Below are positions 1-5,810 of a stretch of DNA of 6,125 bases, in pieces; the first letter of the stretch is position 1, and each line of letters opens with the position of its first letter. Source of the DNA: Bacteroidota bacterium (GTDB taxonomy: Bacteria > Bacteroidota > Bacteroidia > Flavobacteriales > Flavobacteriaceae); NCBI GenBank assembly GCA_004356305.1, contig SMXJ01000105.1:1-6125 (forward strand), given 5' to 3'. The notes under the pieces were generated by a model, which saw only the letters and a program-made list of their open reading frames with translations, was not told where the DNA came from and did not search any database. A program made the translations under genes and the position numbers.

Positions 1-410
1 ATGCGATTAGTGACCCTGAGCAATATCAAAACGTCGTAGACCCTCAAACTATTTTTGTTCGTTTAGAAAATGAAATTTGTTTTGCGACGGCATCATTTTT
101 ACTCACAACTCAAAATTGCGAACCCATAATCAGCCAGGGGATCTCACCCAACGGGGACACTTTGAATGACACCTTCAAAATTGAAGGATTGCTGGATGTA
201 TTCAATGATTTTATTCTTAAAATTTACAGCCGGGAGGGGAATCTGATCTACGAAGGTGTAAATGAAGATGGTTTCTGGGATGCCATCCCAAATACCGGCA
301 TATTTGTTCAGAACAAGGTCGTTCCGGTAGGCACCTATTACTATGTACTTCTCTTGAACGACCCGGAATTTCCGGATGCGTTCCTGGGCTTTGTCTATGT
401 GAATTATTGA
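1..410 (+). CDS. T9SS type B sorting domain protein (gliding motility-associated C-terminal domain), 3' end only
   Basis: This is the C-terminal 135 residues of a larger protein; the frame is open to the left edge (first full codon at 3) and stops with TGA at 408-410. The first part (DPEQYQNVVDPQTIFVRLEN, then CFATASFLL) looks like the end of a surface-protein repeat of the 'PQTIYVRVEN..C.ATTSF' kind. The last ~90 residues match the gliding motility-associated C-terminal domain (CHU_C type). The signature ISPNGDTLNDTF is followed by FILKIYSREGNLIYEG, a tryptophan (FWDAIP), PVGTYYYVL and the end GFVYVNY. In this family the domain is a type B sorting signal: the protein crosses the inner membrane by Sec, then the outer membrane by the type IX system, and is released or held at the surface. 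The usual G after NGD is T here, a mild variation. The function of the main body cannot be known from this fragment. No clear terminator follows. Confidence 0.92.
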   Translation, partial: AISDPEQYQNVVDPQTIFVRLENEICFATASFLLTTQNCEPIISQGISPNGDTLNDTFKIEGLLDVFNDFILKIYSREGNLIYEGVNEDGFWDAIPNTGIFVQNKVVPVGTYYYVLLLNDPEFPDAFLGFVYVNY

Positions 411-493
411 TGATTCCACTTTATTTATGGGTATGTGATCATTTTCAATTTATTCGTTTTTAATTATTTTTATAGTGATTGAAACCAAAATCA

Positions 494-1303
494 ATGAAAA
501 AAGAAAAAACCTACATTTTAGGAACCGATGCTGAAGAACTACACCGCCTTGGAATACAGCATCAAGTTTGGGCCGAAGAAGCTCAGCGTGGATGGCGTCA
601 GGCCAAATTTCATGCAGGGCAAACACTATTGGATCTGGGTTCGGGTCCGGGTTTTTGCTCCAAAGAACTGGCCTATATCGCGGGGCAAGAAGGCAGGGTG
701 ATAGCCGTGGATATGTCGGAAGCTTATATTGAACACCTAAAACAAATAACTTCTTTGTATCAATTGAATATTGAGCCGGTTCTTGCGAATTTCGACGAAA
801 TGGTACTTCAAGACAGCAGCATAGACGGGATGTATTGCAGGTGGGCATTAGCATGGCTCACCAACCCAAAAGAAATCCTAAAAAAGGTTTATAAAGCATT
901 GAAACCGGGAGGGAAAATGGTCATTCATGAATATTACGATTGGTCTACCCACCAAACCGAACCAAAAATGCCTGCTTTGGCAACCGGAATTACCGCCGCC
1001 CTTAAAAGTTTTAAGGAATCCCCGGGCGAAATTGATATCGGAAGAGAACTTCCGAAGATTTTAGAAGATATGGGGATGAAGGTGATAAGCCTTCGGTTGA
1101 TGCCGAAATTGGCAACTGTAAATAACGTCATCTGGCAGTGGCCAAAAACTTTTTATAAGAGCTACTTTCCCAGGTTGGAGCAGATGGGTTATTTATCGAA
1201 AGAGGAGGTTTCGGAAGCATTACAAGATCTCATCACTCTGGAGAACACAAAAGGAGCTACCCTATGCTGCCCAATGATGATCGAAGTGATAGCACAAAAA
1301 TAA
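494..1303 (+). CDS. Class I SAM-dependent methyltransferase
   Basis: A 269-residue soluble protein with a Rossmann-type methyltransferase domain. SAM-binding motif I is LLDLGSGPGF (residues 45-54). The acidic residue that usually binds the SAM ribose is in VIAVDMS (Asp73). Later strands follow in order: LANFDEM (97-103), DGMYCRWALAWL (111-122) and LKPGGKMVIHEYY (136-148), the common post-motif III loop. This arrangement is that of the UbiE / Methyltransf_25-31 type enzymes, which methylate small molecules or lipids; the substrate cannot be told from sequence. I chose ATG 494. A TTG at 479 in the same frame would add five residues (MKPKS), but it is less likely because the conserved-looking part begins after the ATG. 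The stop TAA (1301-1303) shares its last A with the ATG of the next gene, so the two are probably co-transcribed and translationally coupled. There is no clear Shine-Dalgarno sequence, as usual in Bacteroidota. Confidence 0.88.
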   Translation: MKKEKTYILGTDAEELHRLGIQHQVWAEEAQRGWRQAKFHAGQTLLDLGSGPGFCSKELAYIAGQEGRVIAVDMSEAYIEHLKQITSLYQLNIEPVLANFDEMVLQDSSIDGMYCRWALAWLTNPKEILKKVYKALKPGGKMVIHEYYDWSTHQTEPKMPALATGITAALKSFKESPGEIDIGRELPKILEDMGMKVISLRLMPKLATVNNVIWQWPKTFYKSYFPRLEQMGYLSKEEVSEALQDLITLENTKGATLCCPMMIEVIAQK

Positions 1304-1820
1304 TGAAACGCCAAAAGTGGATCGATCATATATTCAACCTGGGATTGGACCCGGGTTGGGCAACTAATGTGATATCGAGATTGCAGGATACATCGATCCG
1401 GTTGCAACACTATTGTAAATCTCTGTCAAACCAAGAACTCATATACAAACCTAACGGAGCCTGGAGTATCAAGGAGCACTTAGGACATTTGATCGATCGG
1501 AACCCCTACATCAAAAAAGGCTCAAGGAATTTGTGGATATGAAAGAATGTCTTACCATGGCAGACATGTCGAATACCGCTACGGAAAAAGCAGATCATAA
1601 TAGCGAATCTCTTGATAATCTACTATCGGATTTTAATGGATCAAGGAACGATCTTATCACAGAATATCATAATTTATCAGAAGAAAGCCTACTGCATGAT
1701 TCTATTCACCCCCGATTGAAAGTACGCATGAAACCGGTGGACCTTTTATTCTTTGTCGCGGAACACGATGACCATCATTTGGCAGGTATTCAAGAGATCA
1801 TACGAGAACTGAAAAAATAG
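1303..1820 (+). pseudogene. DinB superfamily (DinB_2-like) protein, disrupted by a one-base frameshift
   Basis: Two adjacent frames together encode one DinB-like four-helix protein of about 172 residues. The first frame starts at ATG 1303 (MKRQKWIDHI) and runs through the typical WSIKEHLGHLID segment (residues 54-65), but then turns to nonsense and stops at 1540-1542. The continuation lies in the frame read from 1500 (EPLHQKRLKEFVDM) and runs to TAG 1818-1820, including HPRLKVRMKPVDLLFFVAEHDDHHLAGI. Metal-binding histidines expected in DinB proteins are present in both halves (HLGHL and HDDHH). Restoring one base in the codon at 1498-1499 (for example CTG) gives HLIDLEPLHQKRLKEF, the expected family pattern. 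A missing A in the six-A run at 1513-1518 is a less good alternative. Family members are putative metal-dependent enzymes, some of them thiol transferases, often of unknown function. The gene may be a recent pseudogene, or the shift may be a sequencing or assembly error. A separate gene starting at GTG 1533 is unlikely, since it would lack the first helix. Confidence 0.85.
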
Positions 1821-1860
1821 GGAAACCGTTATCAACTGAAGGTAGACATTTACTACGAGC

Positions 1861-1891
1861 TTTCTTCCAATCGTTATTTTAACTACCTTTG
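1861..1891 (+). promoter_or_regulatory. Bacteroidota-type primary sigma promoter for uvrB-rluF
   Basis: TACCTTTG at 1884-1891 matches the -7 consensus TAnnTTTG of Bacteroidota primary sigma factor promoters at every fixed position. TTTC at 1861-1864, one base off the -33 element TTTG, lies 19 bases upstream, the spacing reported for such promoters. Transcription would begin around 1896-1900, leaving a leader of only about 10-15 bases before the uvrB ATG. The leader shows no Shine-Dalgarno sequence. This is a pattern match, not measured. Confidence 0.6.
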
Positions 1892-1910
1892 TAGGCCTTG
1901 AAAATTCGCT

Positions 1911-3908
1911 ATGAAATTCGAACTTATTTCAGAATTTAAACCCACGGGTGACCAGCCTGAAGCCATTGAATTATTGGTGAATGCTTTGAATGCTGAAGAA
2001 AAGTACCAAACTCTTCTTGGAGTGACCGGTAGTGGAAAAACCTTCACCGTTGCCAATGTCATTGAGCAAGTACAGAAACCTACTTTGGTCCTGGTGCATA
2101 ACAAAACACTGGCGGCCCAGTTGTATAATGAGTTCAAGCAATTTTTTCCTAAAAATGCAGTGGAGTATTTTGTATCGTATTACGACTACTACCAACCGGA
2201 GGCCTATATTCCCTCAAGTGGGACCTACATAGAAAAAGACCTGTCCATCAATGAAGAAATTGAGAAGATGAGGTTGAGCACTACCTCATCCTTGCTTTCG
2301 GGCAGGCGAGATGTTATTGTGGTAGCTTCGGTATCCTGTTTATATGGAATTGGAAATCCAGCGGAATTTCAGAAGAACGTGGTCAAACTAAAGAAAGGGC
2401 AAATAATCTCACGAACCAAACTGCTGCATCAATTGGTGCAAGGTCTTTATTCCCGCACCGAAGCGGAATTTTCTAATGGTAACTTCAGAATTAAAGGAGA
2501 TACTGTAGATATATATCCGGGTTATGCGGATGATGCTTTCAGAATACACTTTTTTGGTGATGAAATAGAAGAAATAGAAGCCTTTAATCCACACACCAAT
2601 GAAGCACTTGAAAAGTATGAACTTTTAAATATTTACCCCGCCAATATGTTTGTCACTTCACCGGATATATTGCAAAACGCCATCAGGGAAATACAAGATG
2701 ATCTCGTAAAACAGGTGGATTATTTCAAGGAAATTGGGAAGCATTTGGAAGCCAAACGATTGGAAGAGCGCACTAATTTTGATCTCGAAATGATACGGGA
2801 ATTGGGTTATTGTAGTGGGATTGAAAACTATTCGCGCTACCTGGATCAACGTTTACCAGGCACGCGTCCATTCTGCCTTTTGGATTTTTTCCCGGAAGAC
2901 TTTTTGATGATCGTGGATGAAAGTCATGTGTCTGTACCTCAAGCTGGAGCAATGTACGGCGGTGACCGTAGCCGAAAAGAGAATTTAGTGGAATATGGTT
3001 TCCGATTACCCTCGGCCATGGACAACCGCCCTTTGAAGTTTGAAGAGTTCGAAGCCTTGCAGAACCAGGTGATTTTCGTTAGCGCCACCCCGGCCGACTA
3101 TGAATTGGAAAAGACAGGTGGGGCTTATGTAGAACAAATTATTCGGCCTACCGGATTATTGGATCCCCCTATTGAAGTACGCCCGAGTTTGAATCAGATT
3201 GACGATCTACTGGAAGAAATACAACAAAGGATCGAACAGGACGAACGGATTTTGGTCACCACTCTAACGAAGCGAATGGCAGAAGAACTGACCAAATACA
3301 TGACCCGGATATCCATTCGCTGCCGCTACATTCACAGTGATGTGGACACTTTGGAACGTGTTGAAATAATGATGGATCTGCGTTTGGGATTGTTTGATGT
3401 TCTCGTAGGTGTGAATTTACTACGTGAGGGATTGGATCTACCTGAAGTTTCGCTCGTGGCCATTCTCGATGCTGATAAAGAAGGTTTTTTACGAAGCGCA
3501 CGTTCCTTGACTCAAACCATCGGACGGGCTGCCCGACATATCAATGGAAAAGCCATAATGTATGCCGATAAAATTACACGAAGTATGCAAGCAACTATAG
3601 ATGGTACGGAGTACCGTCGCAGTAAGCAAATCGAGTATAATAAAGCGAACAATATCACTCCGAGTGCCATTAAAAAATCATTGGAAAATGTTCTCACAAA
3701 GGTTAAGACCAACGCCTATTCTTTTGAAACTGCAGAAAGTCTGGCTGCGGAGGATCAAATGGAATATTTGACCAAACCACAGATCGAAAAGAAAATACGC
3801 GATATCAGAAAAGCCATGGAAATAGCAGCAAAAGAGTTGGATTTTATGATGGCAGCCAAATTGCGGGATAGGATCAAAACTTTTCAGAAACAATTGATCG
3901 AGGTATAA
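1911..3908 (+). CDS. uvrB: UvrABC excinuclease subunit B
   Basis: A full-length 665-residue UvrB, the cytoplasmic damage-verification helicase of nucleotide excision repair. It receives damaged DNA from UvrA, opens the strands and recruits UvrC, which makes both cuts. All hallmarks are visible: Walker A GVTGSGKT (37-44); the beta-hairpin YYDYYQPEAYIP (90-101), which is inserted between the strands at the lesion; the UvrA-interacting domain 2 in roughly 155-250; the Walker B/DEAH-like DESH (336-339); SATPADYELE (391-400, motif III); NLLREGLDLP (502-511, motif V); QTIGRAARH (535-543, motif VI). The C-terminal UVR domain (about 625-660, IRKAMEIAAKELDFMMAAKL) forms the helical hairpin that contacts UvrC. 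Length is normal for the family. The start is the ATG just before the conserved FELISEFKPTGDQP. rluF follows after one base, so the two share a transcript. The link looks like gene order rather than shared function. No SOS-box-like sequence was recognised upstream. Confidence 0.99.
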   Translation: MKFELISEFKPTGDQPEAIELLVNALNAEEKYQTLLGVTGSGKTFTVANVIEQVQKPTLVLVHNKTLAAQLYNEFKQFFPKNAVEYFVSYYDYYQPEAYIPSSGTYIEKDLSINEEIEKMRLSTTSSLLSGRRDVIVVASVSCLYGIGNPAEFQKNVVKLKKGQIISRTKLLHQLVQGLYSRTEAEFSNGNFRIKGDTVDIYPGYADDAFRIHFFGDEIEEIEAFNPHTNEALEKYELLNIYPANMFVTSPDILQNAIREIQDDLVKQVDYFKEIGKHLEAKRLEERTNFDLEMIRELGYCSGIENYSRYLDQRLPGTRPFCLLDFFPEDFLMIVDESHVSVPQAGAMYGGDRSRKENLVEYGFRLPSAMDNRPLKFEEFEALQNQVIFVSATPADYELEKTGGAYVEQIIRPTGLLDPPIEVRPSLNQIDDLLEEIQQRIEQDERILVTTLTKRMAEELTKYMTRISIRCRYIHSDVDTLERVEIMMDLRLGLFDVLVGVNLLREGLDLPEVSLVAILDADKEGFLRSARSLTQTIGRAARHINGKAIMYADKITRSMQATIDGTEYRRSKQIEYNKANNITPSAIKKSLENVLTKVKTNAYSFETAESLAAEDQMEYLTKPQIEKKIRDIRKAMEIAAKELDFMMAAKLRDRIKTFQKQLIEV

Positions 3909-3909
3909 T

Positions 3910-4683
3910 ATGAACCATCCGAATTCCACTCGAATTAACAAAGCCATCAGCGATAGCGGATTCTGTTCCCGCCGAAAGGCGGACACCTATATTGAGAATG
4001 GGCAGGTTAGTATAAATGGTAAAACTGCGGGACTGGGAGATCGGGTGATGCCTGATGACAAGATCCATGTAAATGGCCAACCGATCACTGAAAATTCAAT
4101 TCTCGTTTATCTCGCACTAAATAAACCGGTTGGAATTACATGTACAACAGACCGGCGTATAAAAGGGAATGTAGTCGATTTTATAGATCACAAAGAGCGT
4201 GTTTTCCATATTGGACGTTTAGATAAACCCAGTGAGGGATTGCTATTAATGACAAATGATGGTGATATCGTAAATAAGATACTACGTGCAGGTAATAGTC
4301 ACGAGAAGGAATATTTGGTAAAGGTCAATCGTCCTGTTACCGAAGAATTTTTGAAACGAATGCGGAACGGAGTGCCCATACTCGATAAAATCACCAGGAA
4401 ATGTGTAGTCGAAAGAATAAGCCGGAATGTCTTCAAAATAATACTGGTTCAAGGCCTTAACCGTCAGATACGGCGAATGTGCGAGTACCTGGGTTACGAA
4501 GTACTCACCCTAAGACGCGAAAGAATCATGAATATTTCTTTAGGGAACCTGCCCATCGGTAAATGGCGTGATCTAACTAAGAAAGAACTGGAAGGACTTA
4601 AAAATTCTTTGAAATACTCGGACAATAGCTCATTTGCAGATCAACTCCAAAAAGGAACAGGCGGCAAACGAAAAAGGCGTTAA
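3910..4683 (+). CDS. rluF: 23S rRNA pseudouridine synthase, RluF type
   Basis: A 257-residue enzyme of the RsuA/RluB/E/F family that turns uridine into pseudouridine in RNA. An S4 RNA-binding domain comes first (about residues 8-56: RINKAISDSGFCSRRKADTY...GQVSINGK). The catalytic domain follows, with HIGRLDKPSEGLLLMTNDGD (100-119), in which Asp105 of the GRLD motif is the expected catalytic residue. Further conserved blocks are NKILRAGNSHEKEY (122-135) and the RNA-contacting QGLNRQIRRMCEYLGYEV (181-198). The NHEKEY-like, GVPILD and RIMNISLG segments favour RluF over RsuA, RluB or RluE. The E. coli enzyme modifies U2604 of 23S rRNA and can also act on tRNA-Tyr; the exact site here is inferred. 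ATG 3910 lies one base after the uvrB stop. It has an unusually clear GAGG six bases upstream (3900-3903, inside the end of uvrB), which supports this start and translational coupling. The basic tail GGKRKRR (251-257) is common in such enzymes. A terminator follows. Confidence 0.93.
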   Translation: MNHPNSTRINKAISDSGFCSRRKADTYIENGQVSINGKTAGLGDRVMPDDKIHVNGQPITENSILVYLALNKPVGITCTTDRRIKGNVVDFIDHKERVFHIGRLDKPSEGLLLMTNDGDIVNKILRAGNSHEKEYLVKVNRPVTEEFLKRMRNGVPILDKITRKCVVERISRNVFKIILVQGLNRQIRRMCEYLGYEVLTLRRERIMNISLGNLPIGKWRDLTKKELEGLKNSLKYSDNSSFADQLQKGTGGKRKRR

Positions 4684-4725
4684 AAAAATAACCGCATGCC
4701 GATTGAGTAGCACGCGGTCTTTTTC
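4682..4725 (+). terminator. Rho-independent terminator, probably bidirectional, between convergent rluF and hsp20
   Basis: ACCGCATGC (4691-4699) pairs with GCACGCGGT (4710-4718) over eight of nine positions (one A/C mismatch), with a ten-base loop. On the plus strand a T run follows (4720-4724), suited to ending the uvrB-rluF transcript. On the minus strand the A run 4682-4688 reads as TATTTTTTTA after the same stem, suited to ending hsp20. The hairpin starts a few bases after the rluF stop and about 27 bases beyond the hsp20 stop. Confidence 0.85.
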
Positions 4726-4751
4726 AACTAACTAACCAAATTAAATTTCAA

Positions 4752-5186
4752 TTATGAAATCTCAACCATGTGTTTAATTTCTTCTTTCACTTCTTTCTTC
4801 GGAAGTGAGATGGTAAGAACACCATCTGTATACGTAGCATCGATTCCTCCAACCTTAACTTTTTTAGGCAAAGTAAAGGATCGTGTAAAACTAGCGTAAT
4901 TAAATTCTTTTCTAGTAAACTGCGTATCGTTGTCTGTGCCTGTAGTTTCTCGCTTCGGGGTAAAATTCGAAGACACGGTTAATACCAACTTTTCAATTTC
5001 AATAGCAAAATCTTCCTTTTTCAATCCTGGAGCTGCTACTTCGACTACAAAAGTCGTTAAATTTTCCTTAATATTAACTTTGGGAATGCTAAATCTTTCA
5101 TAATTAAGCGAATCCAAATTGTTTGCGGGAAAAAATTCGTCGAACATCGACGGAATCCAAAATTTACTTTTATTAACTGTTATCAT
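4752..5186 (-). CDS. Small heat-shock protein, Hsp20/alpha-crystallin family
   Basis: A 144-residue ATP-independent holdase chaperone that binds unfolding proteins in the cytoplasm and usually works as a large oligomer. The short N-terminal arm (MITVNKSKFWIPSMFDEFF) is followed by the alpha-crystallin domain at about 33-131. Family marks in it are PKVNIKE (35-41), VEVAAPGLKKEDF (48-60), FTRKEFNYASFTRSFTLP (90-107) and the closing ATYTDGVLTISLPKK (117-131). The C-terminal tail ends in MVEIS, where V-E-I fits the I/V-x-I/V motif that links dimers in the oligomer. Length is typical of bacterial Hsp20. ATG at 5186 is preferred; the internal Met14 would remove the arm. The leader is A-rich (AAAAAGAT before ATG) with no strong Shine-Dalgarno sequence. 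It is converging on rluF and has its own promoter region (5187-5302) with a sigma-54-like promoter and repeated elements, so it is probably a separately controlled stress gene. Confidence 0.95.
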   Translation of the reverse strand: MITVNKSKFWIPSMFDEFFPANNLDSLNYERFSIPKVNIKENLTTFVVEVAAPGLKKEDFAIEIEKLVLTVSSNFTPKRETTGTDNDTQFTRKEFNYASFTRSFTLPKKVKVGGIDATYTDGVLTISLPKKEVKEEIKHMVEIS

Positions 5187-5229
5187 ATCTTTTTATTGTT
5201 TAGAGTTAAACCTTTTATTTACAAATCAT

Positions 5230-5245
5230 TGCAAATTGGATTCCA
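5230..5245 (-). promoter_or_regulatory. Candidate sigma-54 (RpoN) promoter of hsp20
   Basis: Read on the minus strand, TGGAATCCAATTTGCA matches the sigma-54 consensus TGGCACG-N4-TTGCA at the GG (-24) and GC (-12) pairs with exact spacing, and has the full TTGCA block. Weak points are the central bases: AATC where CACG is the consensus. The predicted start of transcription is near 5219-5220, giving a leader of about 33 bases. No good TAnnTTTG element was seen in the same interval, which makes this the best promoter candidate for hsp20. It also contains a small inverted repeat (TTGGA-N-TCCAA, 5236-5246) that could instead be an operator. Confidence 0.5.
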
Positions 5246-5246
5246 A

Positions 5247-5285
5247 ACAAATAAACCCGTCATTTTGTCTTGAATAACGGGTTTT
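5247..5285 (-). terminator. Possible weak terminator of the TerB-like gene
   Basis: AAACCCGT (5253-5260) pairs perfectly with ACGGGTTT (5277-5284). Read on the minus strand the stem is followed by a T-rich stretch (ATTTGTTT). It lies about 35 bases after the stop of the TerB-like gene. The loop is long (16 bases) and the T run is interrupted, so termination may be weak. The hairpin overlaps the hsp20 control region, and its loop contains one GACAAAATG copy. Confidence 0.45.
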
Positions 5286-5301
5286 CGACAGACATTTTGT
5301 C
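5261..5301 (-). promoter_or_regulatory. Repeated GACAAAATG element upstream of hsp20 (possible activator/repressor site)
   Basis: The nine-base element GACAAAATG (minus strand; CATTTTGTC on plus) occurs twice, at 5261-5269 and 5293-5301, 32 bases apart start to start, about three helical turns. The second copy extends to CCGACAAAATGTCTGTCG (5286-5303), containing the dyad GACA-N3-TGTC (5291-5301). Both copies lie about 40-80 bases upstream of the predicted sigma-54 start, a plausible place for an enhancer-binding protein. Which protein binds, if any, is not visible here. Confidence 0.4.
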
Positions 5302-5319
5302 GGTGCTTCGGAAGAAAAC

Positions 5320-5718
5320 CTAATTGTAGTGAGCCCGGAAGATATTCAGAAGCTCCTGAGTAGGTATGATCTTATCTTCGTAATCGTTCATTTTGATTAA
5401 AATTTGGTCGATGGCCCCGGGACGAATCCCCATTTTGAGACCAAAATTACGCAATACGATTATCTCTTTTTCGTGAACTTCTCCATCCACGTTCATCAAT
5501 GAAAGCAGTTTATGAAAGTGGGTTATTCTTTCCAATTCAGAAAAAATTGGTTTTGAAGGCACTGGATTCTGTAGCAGTACTTTCACTTTCTCTTTTGTGA
5601 CGCCCATTCGATTTGCCAACCGAAATATAAGATCGTACTCCTGTGAAGTTATCTTTTCGTCTGCCTTAGCCAAATTAATCAGGTCGCTAATCAAAGCATG
5701 TTTATCGTCATTTTGCAT
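5320..5718 (-). CDS. Small TerB-like all-helical protein
   Basis: A 132-residue soluble protein without signal peptide or membrane segment. It has two related helical halves like the TerB fold (tellurite-resistance protein B / DjlA N-terminal domain family). The first, about residues 6-50, contains ALISDLINLAKADEKITSQE then LANRMGVTKEKVKVLL. The second, about 65-110, contains HFHKLLSLMNVDGEVHEKE then LRNFGLKMGIRPGAIDQIL. The acidic loops after a short helix (KADEKIT and NVDGEVHEKE) match the 'aDG...E' pattern that binds metal ions in TerB. No other ter genes are nearby, so a role in tellurite resistance is not implied; such stand-alone copies in Bacteroidota are of unknown function. ATG 5718 is the first start in frame. 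It lies between the terminator of the upstream exported-protein gene and hsp20, so it is probably transcribed alone. The short space upstream (5719-5761) must hold its promoter, but I could not pick out a convincing one. Confidence 0.7.
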   Translation of the reverse strand: MQNDDKHALISDLINLAKADEKITSQEYDLIFRLANRMGVTKEKVKVLLQNPVPSKPIFSELERITHFHKLLSLMNVDGEVHEKEIIVLRNFGLKMGIRPGAIDQILIKMNDYEDKIIPTQELLNIFRAHYN

Positions 5719-5761
5719 AACACAATACTAATACAAAAGATTGAATTTTAAAAATACCTAT

Positions 5762-5786
5762 AAAAAAACCCGGGGAATTACCCGGG
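5762..5786 (-). terminator. Rho-independent terminator of the exported-protein gene
   Basis: Two CCCGGG blocks (5769-5774 and 5781-5786) pair into a six-base all-GC stem with a six-base loop. Read on the minus strand the stem is followed directly by seven T (A run 5762-5768). It lies about 25 bases beyond the stop of the gene at 5811. A T run on the plus strand (5791-5795) would also let it work in that direction, but both neighbouring genes are on the minus strand. Confidence 0.9.
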
Positions 5787-5810
5787 CTTGTTTTTCTATA
5801 TTGCCTTAGT

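Noticed and set aside
144..419. A 91-codon minus-strand open frame opposite the T9SS sorting domain.
   Set aside because: It is a mirror of the coding region; the plus-strand frame carries the recognisable sorting domain.
443..472. Possible promoter of the methyltransferase gene: TTTC (443-446) and TATTTTTA (465-472), 18-base spacer.
   Set aside because: The -7 element lacks the final G of TAnnTTTG, and the region is so AT-rich that such a match is expected by chance.
479..493. TTG at 479 as start of the methyltransferase.
   Set aside because: The ATG at 494 is in frame and close; the five extra residues add no conserved sequence.
450..854. A 134-codon minus-strand open frame opposite the methyltransferase gene.
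   Set aside because: Its translation is cysteine/proline-rich without family pattern, and it lies opposite a clearly coding methyltransferase.
1533..1820. A separate small gene starting at GTG 1533.
   Set aside because: Its sequence is the direct continuation of the DinB protein begun at 1303, and the family pattern extends upstream of 1533 in the same frame (EPLHQKRLKEF from 1500).
1838..1858. Small hairpin GTAG...CTAC between the DinB gene and uvrB as a terminator.
   Set aside because: The stem is only four pairs and no T run follows.
3678..3986. A 102-codon minus-strand open frame across the uvrB-rluF junction.
   Set aside because: It overlaps two firmly identified genes, and its translation has no recognisable domain.
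5719..5760. TAGTATTG a few bases before the TerB-like start as a -7 element.
   Set aside because: It mismatches the consensus and lies so close to the ATG that transcription would start at or after the start codon.
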